8,887 nucleotides of DNA from Flavobacteriaceae bacterium (GTDB lineage Bacteria > Bacteroidota > Bacteroidia > Flavobacteriales > Flavobacteriaceae): contig JABSPN010000004.1 of assembly GCA_013214425.1 (NCBI GenBank), forward strand, positions 1-8,887. The letters run 5' to 3'. Position numbers and translations under genes: made by a program. The notes beneath the pieces are model-generated. The model was not told where the DNA came from and ran no database searches. It saw nothing but the letters and a program-made list of their open reading frames with translations. Below are positions 1 to 6,050 of the stretch, piece by piece (the stretch's first letter is position 1; each line of letters begins with the position of its first letter).

Positions 1-1
1 A

Positions 2-76
2 AAATTAAGTATATTTGAGAATAACAGAATTAATGCGAATAATCCTTTTCTTCCAACGGTAGGTTGTTTTTTGTAA
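2..76 (+). CDS. Possible C-terminal end of a gene cut by the window edge
   Basis: Reading from base 2, the frame stays open for 24 codons to a TAA at 74-76. The last residues read NNPFLPTVGCFL, which is not low-complexity, and a strong terminator hairpin begins 19 bases after the stop, as expected behind a real gene. The piece is too short to assign a family. An open run of 24 codons can also occur by chance in AT-rich DNA, and a minus-strand gene ending outside the window would explain the terminator equally well. The support is therefore mainly positional. Confidence 0.35.
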   Translation, partial: KLSIFENNRINANNPFLPTVGCFL

Positions 77-95
77 AGAAATATAAAGAAAAAAG

Positions 96-127
96 AAAAG
101 CCCCAATGAAGAAAATATGGGGCTTTT
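96..127 (+). terminator. Rho-independent terminator, likely bidirectional
   Basis: The arms AAAAGCCCCA (96-105) and TGGGGCTTTT (118-127) form a perfect 10-bp stem around a 12-base A-rich loop. The stem has a GC core flanked by A on the left and T on the right, so it could end transcription from either side. Only four T follow on the plus strand, so it is a moderate terminator in that direction. It closes whatever gene ends at the left edge of the window. Confidence 0.75.
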
Positions 128-148
128 AATTAACTAACTAACAAATCT

Positions 149-214
149 ATGAAAAAGTTTCCCTTTTCCTTAAGACAAGATAAAATTACTAAAAGGAGAG
201 GCTACACAGGTTAG
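149..214 (+). CDS. Tiny possible ORF, 21 codons; leader peptide or gene remnant
   Basis: An ATG at 149 opens 21 codons ending in TAG at 212-214. The peptide begins MKKFPFSLRQ and continues with a basic stretch (DKITKRRGYTG). It is preceded by TAACTAACTAAC and AAATCT. From memory, similar leaders stand before genes for secreted proteins in flavobacteria. The peptide has no hydrophobic core, so it is not a signal peptide. It could be a leader peptide, the 5-prime end left by a deleted gene, or chance. Coding function is weakly supported. Confidence 0.2.
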   Translation: MKKFPFSLRQDKITKRRGYTG

Positions 215-290
215 GTATTCCAGTAGAATTAGTAAGGTAAAGCAATAAATAACTTTCAAAGTTTTATTAGGAATTCAGATCACCTATAAA

Positions 291-330
291 AAGTACCTAA
301 AAGAGACTTTTTCGTTTAGGCACAGTACTT
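291..330 (+). repeat. Imperfect inverted repeat, possible RNA hairpin
   Basis: AAGTAC (291-296) pairs with GTACTT (325-330), and CTAAA (297-301) pairs with TTTAG (315-319), leaving a five-base bulge (GCACA) on the 3-prime side and a 13-base loop. No T-tract follows directly, so it does not look like a terminator. It lies 115 bases before the secreted protein gene and could be an operator or part of an untranslated RNA. Confidence 0.35.
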
Positions 331-410
331 ATCTGAGCCTCAGTGAATACGAATTTTTTACATGCAGGTTAACCTTATTTAAGATAAAGTTTTTTATATT
401 AGCCGAAATG

Positions 411-418
411 TATGTTTT
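411..418 (+). promoter_or_regulatory. Possible -7 element for the secreted protein gene
   Basis: TATGTTTT matches the Bacteroidota -7 consensus TAnnTTTG at all fixed positions but the last. It would place the transcript start near 424 and give a leader of about 20 bases before the ATG at 445. No clear TTG-type -33 element is visible, and T-rich DNA yields such near-matches easily. Confidence 0.3.
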
Positions 419-444
419 AACATTAATTTAAGATCCAAGACATT

Positions 445-1227
445 ATGAAAAAAATTAGCCTTTTAGTTCTGCTTTTCGTTTTTGTTTGCTCAAATATGAT
501 GGCGCAAGAAGATGCAGTTAAAGACCTACTTAACAATTACATTGAAGCTGTAAACAATCTTCCTAAAACAAAAAGCGAGATTGAAGTAACACAGTTTTTC
601 CATGAAAATTACAAGAATTACACAGCTGAATTAGGGCTTTCGGGTGTTGTAAATAGAAAAAACTCTGACTTGACTGATTTCTCTGAGCAAATTCAAGAAA
701 TTATTAATAACAGTAATTATACACTAACATTAAGTCTAGAGAAAATACTTTATGTGAATCAGAAGAATAAAGTAGGAACTGTTTCTGCCTTAGTAAACTT
801 TGAAAATAAGTTTGAAAACAAGATTGCAGATAAAGGAACTATCTTATTAAACTTAATTGCCTCTAAAGTAACAGGTGCTTGGAAGATTATGCATACGAAT
901 ACAACAAGAATTTCTGAGTCTAAGGACGTAGGAAGATGCTCTTGCTACATCTATAACAAAGGTGCAGATTCTAACCGTTATGTTTCAGAAGTTTACTATC
1001 CAGCTGGGTTAGAAGTTGGACAAGCTTACCAATCTTTTAGGATTGCAATCAAGAAAGGAAAGCGTTATATTATTTCTGATAACTCAGATTTTACCTGGAA
1101 AGAAGCAGATGGCGAAATCTATGAAGGAGAAACTCTTATTGGAAAAGCAGATGATATTAAAGCAGCAATTAAGCTAATTTTAGAAAGAGATTATACAGAC
1201 AACTGTATTGAAATGTTAATGATCTAA
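445..1227 (+). CDS. Secreted or periplasmic NTF2/SnoaL-like protein of unknown function
   Basis: This 260-residue protein starts with a clear export signal: MKK, a hydrophobic core (residues 5-16) and a probable signal peptidase I site after NMMA (residue 20), before QE. Cys15 lies inside the hydrophobic core and no lipobox is evident. Residues 24-155 have the pattern of an NTF2/SnoaL-like fold: an opening helix (VKDLLNNYIEAVNNL), then beta strands ending in a typical ...AWKIMHTNTTRI strand (145-156). The rest (about 160-260) is a separate region with Cys165, Cys167 and Cys254, which could form a disulfide after export. NTF2-like domains bind small ligands or act as pockets, and no catalytic residues can be named here. 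The gene is monocistronic, with its own terminator 21 bases downstream. The fold call rests on pattern only and is moderate; coding and secretion are confident. Confidence 0.85.
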   Translation: MKKISLLVLLFVFVCSNMMAQEDAVKDLLNNYIEAVNNLPKTKSEIEVTQFFHENYKNYTAELGLSGVVNRKNSDLTDFSEQIQEIINNSNYTLTLSLEKILYVNQKNKVGTVSALVNFENKFENKIADKGTILLNLIASKVTGAWKIMHTNTTRISESKDVGRCSCYIYNKGADSNRYVSEVYYPAGLEVGQAYQSFRIAIKKGKRYIISDNSDFTWKEADGEIYEGETLIGKADDIKAAIKLILERDYTDNCIEMLMI

Positions 1228-1248
1228 TCATCAACAATAACATCATTT

Positions 1249-1280
1249 AAACCTTCAAGTATTTTCTTGAAGGTTTTTTT
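1249..1280 (+). terminator. Strong rho-independent terminator of the secreted protein gene
   Basis: AAACCTTCAAG (1249-1259) and CTTGAAGGTTT (1266-1276) form a perfect 11-bp stem with the loop TATTTT. An unbroken run of seven T (1274-1280) begins inside the 3-prime arm. It follows the stop codon at 1227 by 21 bases. Its T-tract ends only 10 bases before the GTG start of the next gene, leaving almost no room for a separate promoter and leader. Confidence 0.88.
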
Positions 1281-1290
1281 ATATAATCAA

Positions 1291-2505
1291 GTGAAAGGAC
1301 ATTACGATATCATAATTATAGGTGGTGGAGCTGCAGGATTCTTTACTGCAATTAATATAGCAACAAAGAATCCCAACTTATCGATTGCAATTTTTGAAAG
1401 AGGAAAAAACGTATTGAGTAAGGTAAAAGTTTCTGGTGGTGGAAGATGCAATGTCACCCATGCTTGCTTTGATCCATCAGAATTAGTTCTCAATTATCCG
1501 AGAGGAGAAAAGGAGTTATTAGGACCATTTCATCGTTTTGCTTGTGGTGATACATTTGCCTGGTTTGAAGAGCGAGGTATCTTATTGAATATCGAGGAAG
1601 ATGGTCGCGTTTTTCCTATTTCGAATACGTCCCAGACTATTATCGATTGCTTTCTTTCTGAAACTAATAAATTGGGGATTGAAATCATAAAAAATAATGG
1701 AGTGGATCACTTTTATCAAGAAGAATCATCATGGGTTCTAGAAACTAAAAGAGGTGTTTTTTATACAGATAAATTAGTTGTAACCGCTGGGAGTAGTCCG
1801 AAAATATGGAGTTTGTTTAAGGAGTTGGGACATCGAATTATTGAACCAGTCCCTTCTTTATTTACTTTTAATATTGATGACAAAAGAATTCAGGATATTC
1901 CAGGAGTTGTGGTAGATCATGTTGAGGTTGAAGTGCTCAATACTTCTCTTTCTTCGGAAGGCCCCTTATTGATCACCCATTGGGGTTTGAGTGCTCCTTC
2001 CATATTAAAATTATCCGCTTTTGGCGCTAGAGAACTAGCTGAAATGGATTATCATTTTAATGTAAAAATAAATTTCATTCAACAAGATCTTCAGGAATGT
2101 CAGGAATACCTTAAGCAAATCAAACAACGAGATGCTAAAAAGTTTGTAGCGAAGAACAATCAGTATGAATTGCCCAAACGACTTTGGAAGAAACTGGTTT
2201 TGGCTGCAAACATTTCCGAAGAAACCAAATGGGCTGATCTCAATAAAGCTCAACTACTAAAACTTTCTGAACAGCTTACTCAAGCCATTTTTAAAGTTGC
2301 AGGGAAAAGTACATTTAAAGAAGAATTTGTTACGGCTGGCGGAATTGATCTAAAAGAAATAGATTTTAAGCGATTTGAAAGTAAGTTGTTTAAAAATCTG
2401 TTTGTTGCTGGAGAAGTGTTAAATATCGATGCCATTACTGGCGGGTTTAATTTTCAGAATGCCTGGACAGGAGGTTTTATCATCTCAGAAGCAATTACTG
2501 CTTAA
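1291..2505 (+). CDS. NAD(P)/FAD-dependent oxidoreductase, HI0933/BaiN family
   Basis: This 404-residue flavoprotein matches the HI0933-like family (Pfam PF03486) from end to end. The N-terminal Rossmann motif is GGGAAG (11-16), preceded by four isoleucines. The family signature SGGGRCNVTH lies at 48-57, GPLLITHWGLSAP at about 224-236, and the C-terminal FAD segment GEVLNIDAITGG...NAWTGG at 374-395. Physiological substrates are mostly unknown; clostridial BaiN is implicated in bile acid dehydroxylation, which does not carry over to this organism. I chose GTG at 1291 because the protein then reads MKGHYDIIIIGGG, with the usual short lead before the nucleotide motif. The only longer start, TTG at 1267, lies inside the terminator stem. 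The gene ends tail-to-tail with tspO, and the two stops share the TTAA at 2502-2505. No terminator is seen between them. Confidence 0.92.
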   Translation: MKGHYDIIIIGGGAAGFFTAINIATKNPNLSIAIFERGKNVLSKVKVSGGGRCNVTHACFDPSELVLNYPRGEKELLGPFHRFACGDTFAWFEERGILLNIEEDGRVFPISNTSQTIIDCFLSETNKLGIEIIKNNGVDHFYQEESSWVLETKRGVFYTDKLVVTAGSSPKIWSLFKELGHRIIEPVPSLFTFNIDDKRIQDIPGVVVDHVEVEVLNTSLSSEGPLLITHWGLSAPSILKLSAFGARELAEMDYHFNVKINFIQQDLQECQEYLKQIKQRDAKKFVAKNNQYELPKRLWKKLVLAANISEETKWADLNKAQLLKLSEQLTQAIFKVAGKSTFKEEFVTAGGIDLKEIDFKRFESKLFKNLFVAGEVLNIDAITGGFNFQNAWTGGFIISEAITA

Positions 2506-2978
2506 TTTAAGACCCAGATATTGAAATTTAATACCGTGGCAAAACTCACCCAGGCAATATAAGGGTAGAGTAAATAAGAAGCTAATTTGTCGACTCTTGA
2601 ATACCACTTAATCGTCATCACAATAAGAAACAATAAGATGATGATATTAATTAATCCAAGTAGCGGACTTTGGAAATAGAAAAAAGAAAAACTCCACAAG
2701 ACATTCAATACAAGTTGAGCGGCAAAAATCTTTAAAGCAAAACCAGCAAACATGCTCTTGGGCTTTTTAAACCAAACAATACCAGTGGCAATTCCCATTA
2801 AAATAAACAGAATAGTCCAAACTGGACCAAAAATCCAATTGGGAGGATTAAAACTAGGTTTGTTTAATGTTACATACCAACCTTCTACAGAACTTGAAGT
2901 AGCAATACTTCCTATAGCCCCAACTGCTAAACAAATTAATACACAAAATATAACTTTAGTATGTAATTCCTTTTTCAT
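2502..2978 (-). CDS. tspO: TspO/MBR family membrane protein
   Basis: This 158-residue protein has five membrane helices (about 7-27, 49-70, 80-100, 105-125 and 132-155), the normal size and layout for TspO. Conserved features are WY at 34-35, KPSFNPP at 40-46, GPVW at 51-54, Gln88 and Asn92 followed by WSFSFFYFQSP, and PYIAW...LNFNIW at 139-155. TspO proteins bind porphyrins and sterol-like ligands and in some bacteria modulate tetrapyrrole or pigment gene expression; the exact role varies. The gene is divergent from the mevalonate operon, with back-to-back promoters, which suggests coordinated or mutually exclusive expression with isoprenoid synthesis. Its stop codon overlaps that of the flavoprotein gene. 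I am sure of the family and unsure of the biological role. Confidence 0.95.
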   Translation of the reverse strand: MKKELHTKVIFCVLICLAVGAIGSIATSSSVEGWYVTLNKPSFNPPNWIFGPVWTILFILMGIATGIVWFKKPKSMFAGFALKIFAAQLVLNVLWSFSFFYFQSPLLGLINIIILLFLIVMTIKWYSRVDKLASYLLYPYIAWVSFATVLNFNIWVLN

Positions 2979-2999
2979 TCTAGTCTTTTAGATAGTTTT

Positions 3000-3007
3000 C
3001 AAAGATA
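3000..3007 (-). promoter_or_regulatory. -7 promoter element of tspO
   Basis: On the minus strand this reads TATCTTTG, a full match to the Bacteroidota -7 consensus TAnnTTTG. A transcript start about six bases further on would give a leader of roughly 15 bases before the tspO ATG at 2978. No strong TTG-type -33 element is seen at the expected distance. Confidence 0.65.
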
Positions 3008-3029
3008 ACATTACTTTATAAATTAAAAG

Positions 3030-3037
3030 TATCTTTG
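3030..3037 (+). promoter_or_regulatory. -7 promoter element of the mevalonate operon
   Basis: TATCTTTG is a full match to TAnnTTTG. It predicts a transcript start near 3044, so the leader before the ATG at 3052 is about eight bases. It also decides the start codon: the in-frame GTG at 3037 overlaps the last base of this box and would not be in the mRNA. With the tspO box it forms an exact inverted repeat (3000-3007 and 3030-3037). Confidence 0.7.
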
Positions 3038-3051
3038 TGAAAAATACAACA

Positions 3052-4137
3052 ATGGACAATACCACTCAATTTGTACTGAAACAAAAAGAGTTATTCACAA
3101 AAACGGGTTCAGTTACCTGGGAGTCTCCAAGTAATATTGCTTTAGTGAAATACTGGGGAAAAAACCCCGATCAAATACCTGCTAATCCTTCAATTAGCTT
3201 TACACTAAATACCTGTAAAACCACTACAAAATTGAGTTATGAACTATTGGATGTGCCTTCCAATAAGTTTGAATTTGAGCTGTATTTTGAGGGAGAACTA
3301 AAAGAAGATTTTAAACCTAAAGTCGTTACTTTTTTTCAGCGTATTGAAGCTTATGTTCCGTTTTTAAAATCGTATAGATTTAAAATTGAAACTTCTAATT
3401 CGTTTCCTCATAGTTCGGGAATCGCTTCTTCAGCTTCTGGAATGAGTGCTTTGGCCTTATGTGTCATGAGTCTTGAACAGGAAATAAATCCTGATTTGAC
3501 TAAGCAGGCCTTTGTTCAAAAAGCTTCTTTTTTAGCTCGATTAGGGTCTGGAAGTGCTTGTAGAAGTATTGAAGGTCCTTTAGTATGTTGGGGAAAACAT
3601 CAGGAGATTTCAGGAACAACAGATTTGTTTGGTGTATCCTATCCATATCTAGTTCATGATAATTTTAAAAACTATCAAGACACCATTCTTCTGGTAGATA
3701 AAGGTGAAAAGCAAGTGTCAAGTACAGTCGGGCATGGATTAATGAAAGGGCATCCTTTTGCTGAACGACGCTTTGAACAGGCACATGAGAATATGTCAAA
3801 ACTCATTCAGATTCTAAAACAAGGAGATTTAAAAAATTTCATTGAAATCGTTGAAAGCGAAGCGCTTACATTACATGCGATGATGATGACCTCCTTACCT
3901 TATTTCATTTTAATGAAGCCCAATACTCTAGAGATTATTCAAAAAATATGGAAGTTTAGAAAAGAATCTAACACGCACATATGCTTTACTCTAGACGCTG
4001 GGGCTAATGTTCACATACTCTATCCAGAACAAGAGAAAGATGTGATTATGGAGTTCATTACTAAGGAATTAGTTGCCTATTGTCAAAATGAACAGTATAT
4101 TTGTGATAGTATTGGAAACGGCGCGGATAAATTATAA
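3052..4137 (+). CDS. mvaD: Diphosphomevalonate decarboxylase
   Basis: This enzyme carries out the last step of the classical mevalonate pathway: ATP-dependent decarboxylation of mevalonate 5-diphosphate to isopentenyl diphosphate, in the cytosol. The 361-residue protein has the GHMP fold with family motifs in order: SPSNIALVKYWGK (25-37, with the conserved active-site Lys33), NPSISFTLN (45-53), the ATP loop PHSSGIASSASG (119-130), LARLGSGSACRS (161-172), and FTLDAGANVH (312-321), whose Asp315 matches the catalytic Asp of yeast and human enzymes. These motifs are those of a decarboxylase and not of a mevalonate 3-kinase, where that Asp is replaced. I chose the ATG at 3052 and not the GTG at 3037, which lies in the promoter. 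The next gene starts two bases after the stop, so the two are surely cotranscribed. Confidence 0.94.
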   Translation: MDNTTQFVLKQKELFTKTGSVTWESPSNIALVKYWGKNPDQIPANPSISFTLNTCKTTTKLSYELLDVPSNKFEFELYFEGELKEDFKPKVVTFFQRIEAYVPFLKSYRFKIETSNSFPHSSGIASSASGMSALALCVMSLEQEINPDLTKQAFVQKASFLARLGSGSACRSIEGPLVCWGKHQEISGTTDLFGVSYPYLVHDNFKNYQDTILLVDKGEKQVSSTVGHGLMKGHPFAERRFEQAHENMSKLIQILKQGDLKNFIEIVESEALTLHAMMMTSLPYFILMKPNTLEIIQKIWKFRKESNTHICFTLDAGANVHILYPEQEKDVIMEFITKELVAYCQNEQYICDSIGNGADKL

Positions 4138-4139
4138 TT

Positions 4140-5078
4140 ATGAAAGGACCCTTATTTTATTCTAAGATTTTATTATTCGGAGAGTATGGAATTATAAAAG
4201 ACTCCAAAGGATTGTCTATTCCTTATAACTTTTATAAAGGTGCATTAAAGTGTGATGGGAATAACTCTGAAATTGCTAAAAAATCAAATGAAAATCTAAG
4301 TGCTTTTGCACAACACCTTTTTAATCTACAAAACAACAAAAGAAGCTTAGCTATATTTGACATAGAGGCGATGTTAGCCGATATTAATGATGGAATGTAT
4401 TTTGATTCTTCTATACCTCAGGGATATGGGGTAGGGAGTTCAGGAGCATTAGTAGCATCAATTTATGACAAGTATGCCCAAAACAAAATTACGGTTCTTG
4501 AGAATTTAACCAGAGAGAAATTACTTCAATTAAAAGAAGTATTCGCTCAGATGGAATCTTTTTTCCACGGAAAAAGCTCAGGTTTAGATCCGTTATATAG
4601 TTATTTGAGCTTACCAATTCTAATTAATTCTAAAGACAATATTGAACCCACAGGGATTCCTAATCAGAAGAAAGAAGGCAAAGGAGCTGTATTTTTATTA
4701 GATTCAGGAATCATTGGGGAAACTGCACCAATGGTCAATATTTTCATGGAAAATATGAAACAAGAAGGGTTTAGAAATATGTTGAAAGAGCAATTTGTAA
4801 AACATACAGATGCTTGTGTTGAGGACTTTCTAAAGGGTAATATGAAATCCTTATTCGGAAATGTAAAGCAACTTTCTAAAGTTGTATTAAACCATTTTAA
4901 ACCAATGATCCCAGAACAATTCCACCAATTATGGAAACAAGGAATTGAAACCAATGACTACTACTTAAAATTGTGTGGTTCTGGTGGTGGAGGCTATATC
5001 CTTGGCTTTACACAAGATTATGAAAAAGCTCAAAGAGTTTTAAAAGATTATAAGTTAGAAGTAGTTTATAATTTTTAA
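4140..5078 (+). CDS. GHMP kinase, probable mevalonate kinase (diverged type)
   Basis: The 312-residue protein has the three GHMP motifs. The first is SKILLFGEYGIIKDSKG (8-24), corresponding to the PGK...GEH segment of mevalonate kinases. The second is the ATP loop IPQGYGVGSSGAL (92-104). The third is LKLCGSGGGGYILGF (276-290) near the C-terminus. FHGKSSGLDP (142-151) matches the mevalonate kinase segment holding the catalytic Asp, here Asp150. Mevalonate kinase phosphorylates mevalonate at the 5-hydroxyl. I recall biochemical work on Flavobacterium johnsoniae showing that its pathway kinases are only distant relatives of the known ones, which fits. Phosphomevalonate kinase remains possible, but the HGKxSGxDP segment and the position next to mvaD favour mevalonate kinase. 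The other kinase, and HMG-CoA synthase and reductase, are not in this window. Confidence 0.87.
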   Translation: MKGPLFYSKILLFGEYGIIKDSKGLSIPYNFYKGALKCDGNNSEIAKKSNENLSAFAQHLFNLQNNKRSLAIFDIEAMLADINDGMYFDSSIPQGYGVGSSGALVASIYDKYAQNKITVLENLTREKLLQLKEVFAQMESFFHGKSSGLDPLYSYLSLPILINSKDNIEPTGIPNQKKEGKGAVFLLDSGIIGETAPMVNIFMENMKQEGFRNMLKEQFVKHTDACVEDFLKGNMKSLFGNVKQLSKVVLNHFKPMIPEQFHQLWKQGIETNDYYLKLCGSGGGGYILGFTQDYEKAQRVLKDYKLEVVYNF

Positions 5079-5114
5079 AATCATTCCATGGTCTAATAAC
5101 TCCCGCATCTTTCC

Positions 5115-6032
5115 ATGTTAAGTAGAAGAAACAAACTGTACCTTAAGAAGCTTTTTAGTTTGTTTTCTGTAGTAAGAGGATACAACATCTTTATTATTGT
5201 TGTGGCCCAATACCTCACCTCAATTTACATAATAGCACCCGAAAAACCTTTAAAACAAGTCTTATTTGATAGCCAATTATTTATCCTGATATTAGCTACA
5301 GCTATGGTAATTGCGGGGGGCTATATCATCAATAATTTTTACGACTCCGAAAAGGATTTAATTAATAGACCCATAAAGTCTATGTTAGATAGATTGGTGA
5401 GTCAGAACACAAAGCTTTCGGTGTATTTTGTACTTAATTTTCTTACAGTAATTTTTGCTAGTTATGTGTCATTTAGAGCTGTTTTGTTTTTTTCAGTATA
5501 CATTTTTGCTATTTGGTTTTATTCACATAAGATCAAAAAGTATCCGTTTATTGGAAATATATTGGCTTCGATGTTGGCGATACTTCCTTTCTTCGCTGTT
5601 TTTGTCTACTACAAGAATTTCCAAACGGTCATTTTTGTTCACGGATTGTTCCTAATCCTACTCATTTCCATGAGAGAATTAATTAAAGATTTAGAGAATT
5701 TAAGAGGAGATTTAGCGCTTAATTATCAGACTATTCCTGTGGTCTATGGTATTCGTTTTTCAAAAACAATGTTGACCATACTAGTCGTGCTGACCTTATT
5801 GCCTATATTTTTACTGATTTTCAAATACGATATTGGTAAAATGTACTATTACTTTTATTTTAGTTTGTTATTATTATCCATTTTCCTGATTATTTTGTGG
5901 AAATCTTCAAGTAAGAAACATTATCTGTTGCTTCATAACATTTTGAAATTTATTATCGTCATAGGAGTTTTTAGTATTCCTCTCATTAATGTAAATTTAC
6001 TCCTAAGTAGATTGCATTTACTTTCAGTATAA
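5115..6032 (+). CDS. UbiA-family prenyltransferase, probable geranylgeranylglycerol-phosphate geranylgeranyltransferase
   Basis: This 305-residue integral membrane protein has about nine hydrophobic helices, as UbiA enzymes do. The first Asp-rich motif is NNFYDSEKDLINRP (73-86, Asp77 and Asp81) and the second is RELIKDLENLRGD (187-199, Asp192 and Asp199); together they bind magnesium and the prenyl diphosphate. The form of both motifs is closest to the group annotated as digeranylgeranylglyceryl phosphate synthase, which adds a second geranylgeranyl chain to a glycerol-phosphate ether in archaeal lipid synthesis. Whether bacterial members make such ether lipids is not settled, and another acceptor is possible. 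MenA or heme O synthase is less likely from the motifs. The gene starts 36 bases after the kinase gene, with no promoter or terminator seen between, so it probably belongs to the operon and uses its isoprenoid product. Confidence 0.85.
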   Translation: MLSRRNKLYLKKLFSLFSVVRGYNIFIIVVAQYLTSIYIIAPEKPLKQVLFDSQLFILILATAMVIAGGYIINNFYDSEKDLINRPIKSMLDRLVSQNTKLSVYFVLNFLTVIFASYVSFRAVLFFSVYIFAIWFYSHKIKKYPFIGNILASMLAILPFFAVFVYYKNFQTVIFVHGLFLILLISMRELIKDLENLRGDLALNYQTIPVVYGIRFSKTMLTILVVLTLLPIFLLIFKYDIGKMYYYFYFSLLLLSIFLIILWKSSSKKHYLLLHNILKFIIVIGVFSIPLINVNLLLSRLHLLSV

Positions 6033-6050
6033 GGTATAAATATCCTACAT

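Larger units (their letters stand above)
128..444. other. Gene-poor stretch with small repeats and no convincing gene
   Basis: About 320 bases lie between the first terminator and the secreted protein gene. It contains three tandem TAAC units at 131-142, a tiny possible ORF at 149-214, and a 7-bp inverted repeat (TTACTAA 186-192 with TTAGTAA 229-235). Further on are a hairpin-like repeat at 291-330 and a near-palindrome CTGAG-C-CTCAG at 333-343. All frames carry frequent stops. The region could hold an untranslated leader, a small RNA or the remains of a lost gene. I recognise no known RNA family. Confidence 0.5.

Noticed and set aside
131..142. TAAC tandem units as the start of a CRISPR or other repeat array
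   Set aside because: There are only three four-base units, without spacers or further copies in the window.
333..343. CTGAG-C-CTCAG as a hairpin terminator
   Set aside because: A one-base loop cannot form a hairpin and no T-tract follows; at most it is a protein-binding palindrome.
1267..1290. TTG start giving eight extra residues on the flavoprotein
   Set aside because: The TTG is in the terminator stem and the extra residues are encoded by the T-tract; GTG at 1291 gives the usual N-terminus.
1302..1493. A 63-codon minus-strand reading frame
   Set aside because: It is antisense to the flavoprotein's Rossmann region, with no family features of its own.
2035..2253. A 72-codon minus-strand frame with a hydrophobic look
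   Set aside because: It is antisense to the middle of the flavoprotein gene; the Phe/Leu richness comes from Lys/Glu codons read backwards.
2752..2991. A 79-codon plus-strand reading frame
   Set aside because: It lies wholly opposite tspO and its promoter; the tspO product has clear family motifs, so this is a shadow.
4664..4954. A 96-codon minus-strand frame
   Set aside because: It is antisense to the GHMP kinase, with no promoter or recognisable motif.
5455..5655. A 66-codon plus-strand frame
   Set aside because: It is out of frame within the UbiA gene, whose motifs and helices account for the region.
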